Positions 5,027 to 5,450 of a DNA stretch of 5,450 nt are shown here, in pieces; position 1 is the stretch's first letter; each line of letters opens with the position of its first letter. Both the position numbers and the translations under genes were made by a program. Location: contig JAQVVW010000124.1 in the NCBI GenBank assembly GCA_028698765.1, positions 1-5,450 of the forward strand, written 5' to 3'. The notes beneath the pieces are model-generated. The model worked only from the letters and a program-made list of their open reading frames with translations. It was not told the DNA's origin and ran no database searches. This stretch comes from Methanoculleus sp. GTDB taxonomy: Archaea > Halobacteriota > Methanomicrobia > Methanomicrobiales > Methanoculleaceae.

Positions 5027-5450
5027 ATGGTATTCCATCCTCCAGTTGCTATCGTAGCAAAAGCGGGTGACTCCGGGAAGTACAAGGTCGGACTCCCCGC
5101 CTGGAACATGGTCCTGCGTGGATTCCTATCCGGAGCGTTCATCGCGATGGGTGCTGCCCTGGCGACGGTCTGTTCGACCGGCATCCAGGCAACCGACGTC
5201 GCGATGCGATTCGGTGCCGCGAGTCCCGGTATCTCCCAGCTCATTCTGGGTGCCGTCTTCCCTGTGGGGCTTATCATCACAATCATGACCGGTGCCGAAC
5301 TCTTCACCGGCGACGCGATGCTCGCCCCCATGGCGGCGTTCATCCACAAGGTCAGCTGGGCAAGCGTGCTCAACCTCTGGCTCTGGGTGTACATCGGTAA
5401 CCTCATCGGGTCGGTGGTCTTCGCGTATATCATGGCATACGGCCCGTTTG
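5027..5450 (+). CDS. fdhC: Formate transporter, FNT family, N-terminal part (3' end outside window)
   Basis: FdhC is a membrane protein of the formate/nitrite transporter family and would bring formate into the cell for FdhAB. The first 141 residues are present, roughly half of a family length near 280. RGFLSGAFIAMGAALA (31-46) is the first membrane helix. GLIITIMTGAELFTGD (81-96) holds the second helix with the LFTG loop that forms part of the FNT pore constriction. WLWVYIGNLIGS (118-129) is the typical third-helix GN-GS segment. The conserved pore histidine of helix 5 lies outside the window. No signal peptide is present, as expected for this family. The start is fixed by the ribosome binding site. 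FNT members also carry nitrite or hydrosulfide; formate is inferred from the nearby fdhAB and the closeness to methanogen FdhC. The gene probably leads a second fdh transcription unit, because the ClC gene separates it from fdhAB. Confidence 0.93.
   Translation, partial: MVFHPPVAIVAKAGDSGKYKVGLPAWNMVLRGFLSGAFIAMGAALATVCSTGIQATDVAMRFGAASPGISQLILGAVFPVGLIITIMTGAELFTGDAMLAPMAAFIHKVSWASVLNLWLWVYIGNLIGSVVFAYIMAYGPF

Overview
The window looks like a chromosomal piece of a formate-using methanogenic archaeon, most probably of the order Methanomicrobiales (a Methanoculleus-like genome). The reasons are a formate dehydrogenase beta subunit of the F420-dependent type, a formate/nitrite-family transporter, strongly G/C-ending codons in the fdh genes, and archaeal BRE/TATA promoter elements. 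The assignment rests on protein motifs recognised by eye; no database search was made.

Layout. Positions 1-927 hold the C-terminal part of fdhA (molybdopterin formate dehydrogenase, start outside the window). It is followed after 3 bases by fdhB (931-2196), which carries the F420/flavin module and ferredoxin-type clusters. Together they encode the FdhAB enzyme that oxidises formate to CO2 and reduces F420. The convergent gene at 2211-4097 (minus strand) encodes a ClC-type chloride channel or transporter with two C-terminal CBS domains; the two stop codons are only 14 bp apart. Its mRNA appears to be leaderless. From 4098 to 5026 there is about 0.9 kb without a convincing protein gene. At 5027 a plus-strand FNT-family gene, probably the formate transporter fdhC, begins and runs off the right edge.

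The long intergenic region has two parts. The left part (about 4160-4600) is GC-rich. It begins with a plus-strand BRE/TATA-like element, and several inverted repeats start almost exactly where transcription would start, so a structured non-coding RNA is possible but unproven. The right part (about 4600-5026) is more AT-rich. It holds tandem A-tracts and, just before fdhC, a good archaeal promoter flanked by two TTCGAA palindromes, plus a hairpin in the leader.

Working together: FdhC would import formate, and FdhAB would oxidise it to supply reduced F420 (and, in related methanogens, electrons to heterodisulfide reductase). The ClC protein may balance anions or charge across the membrane, but its link to formate metabolism is only positional. 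No tRNA, rRNA, CRISPR array or insertion sequence was seen.
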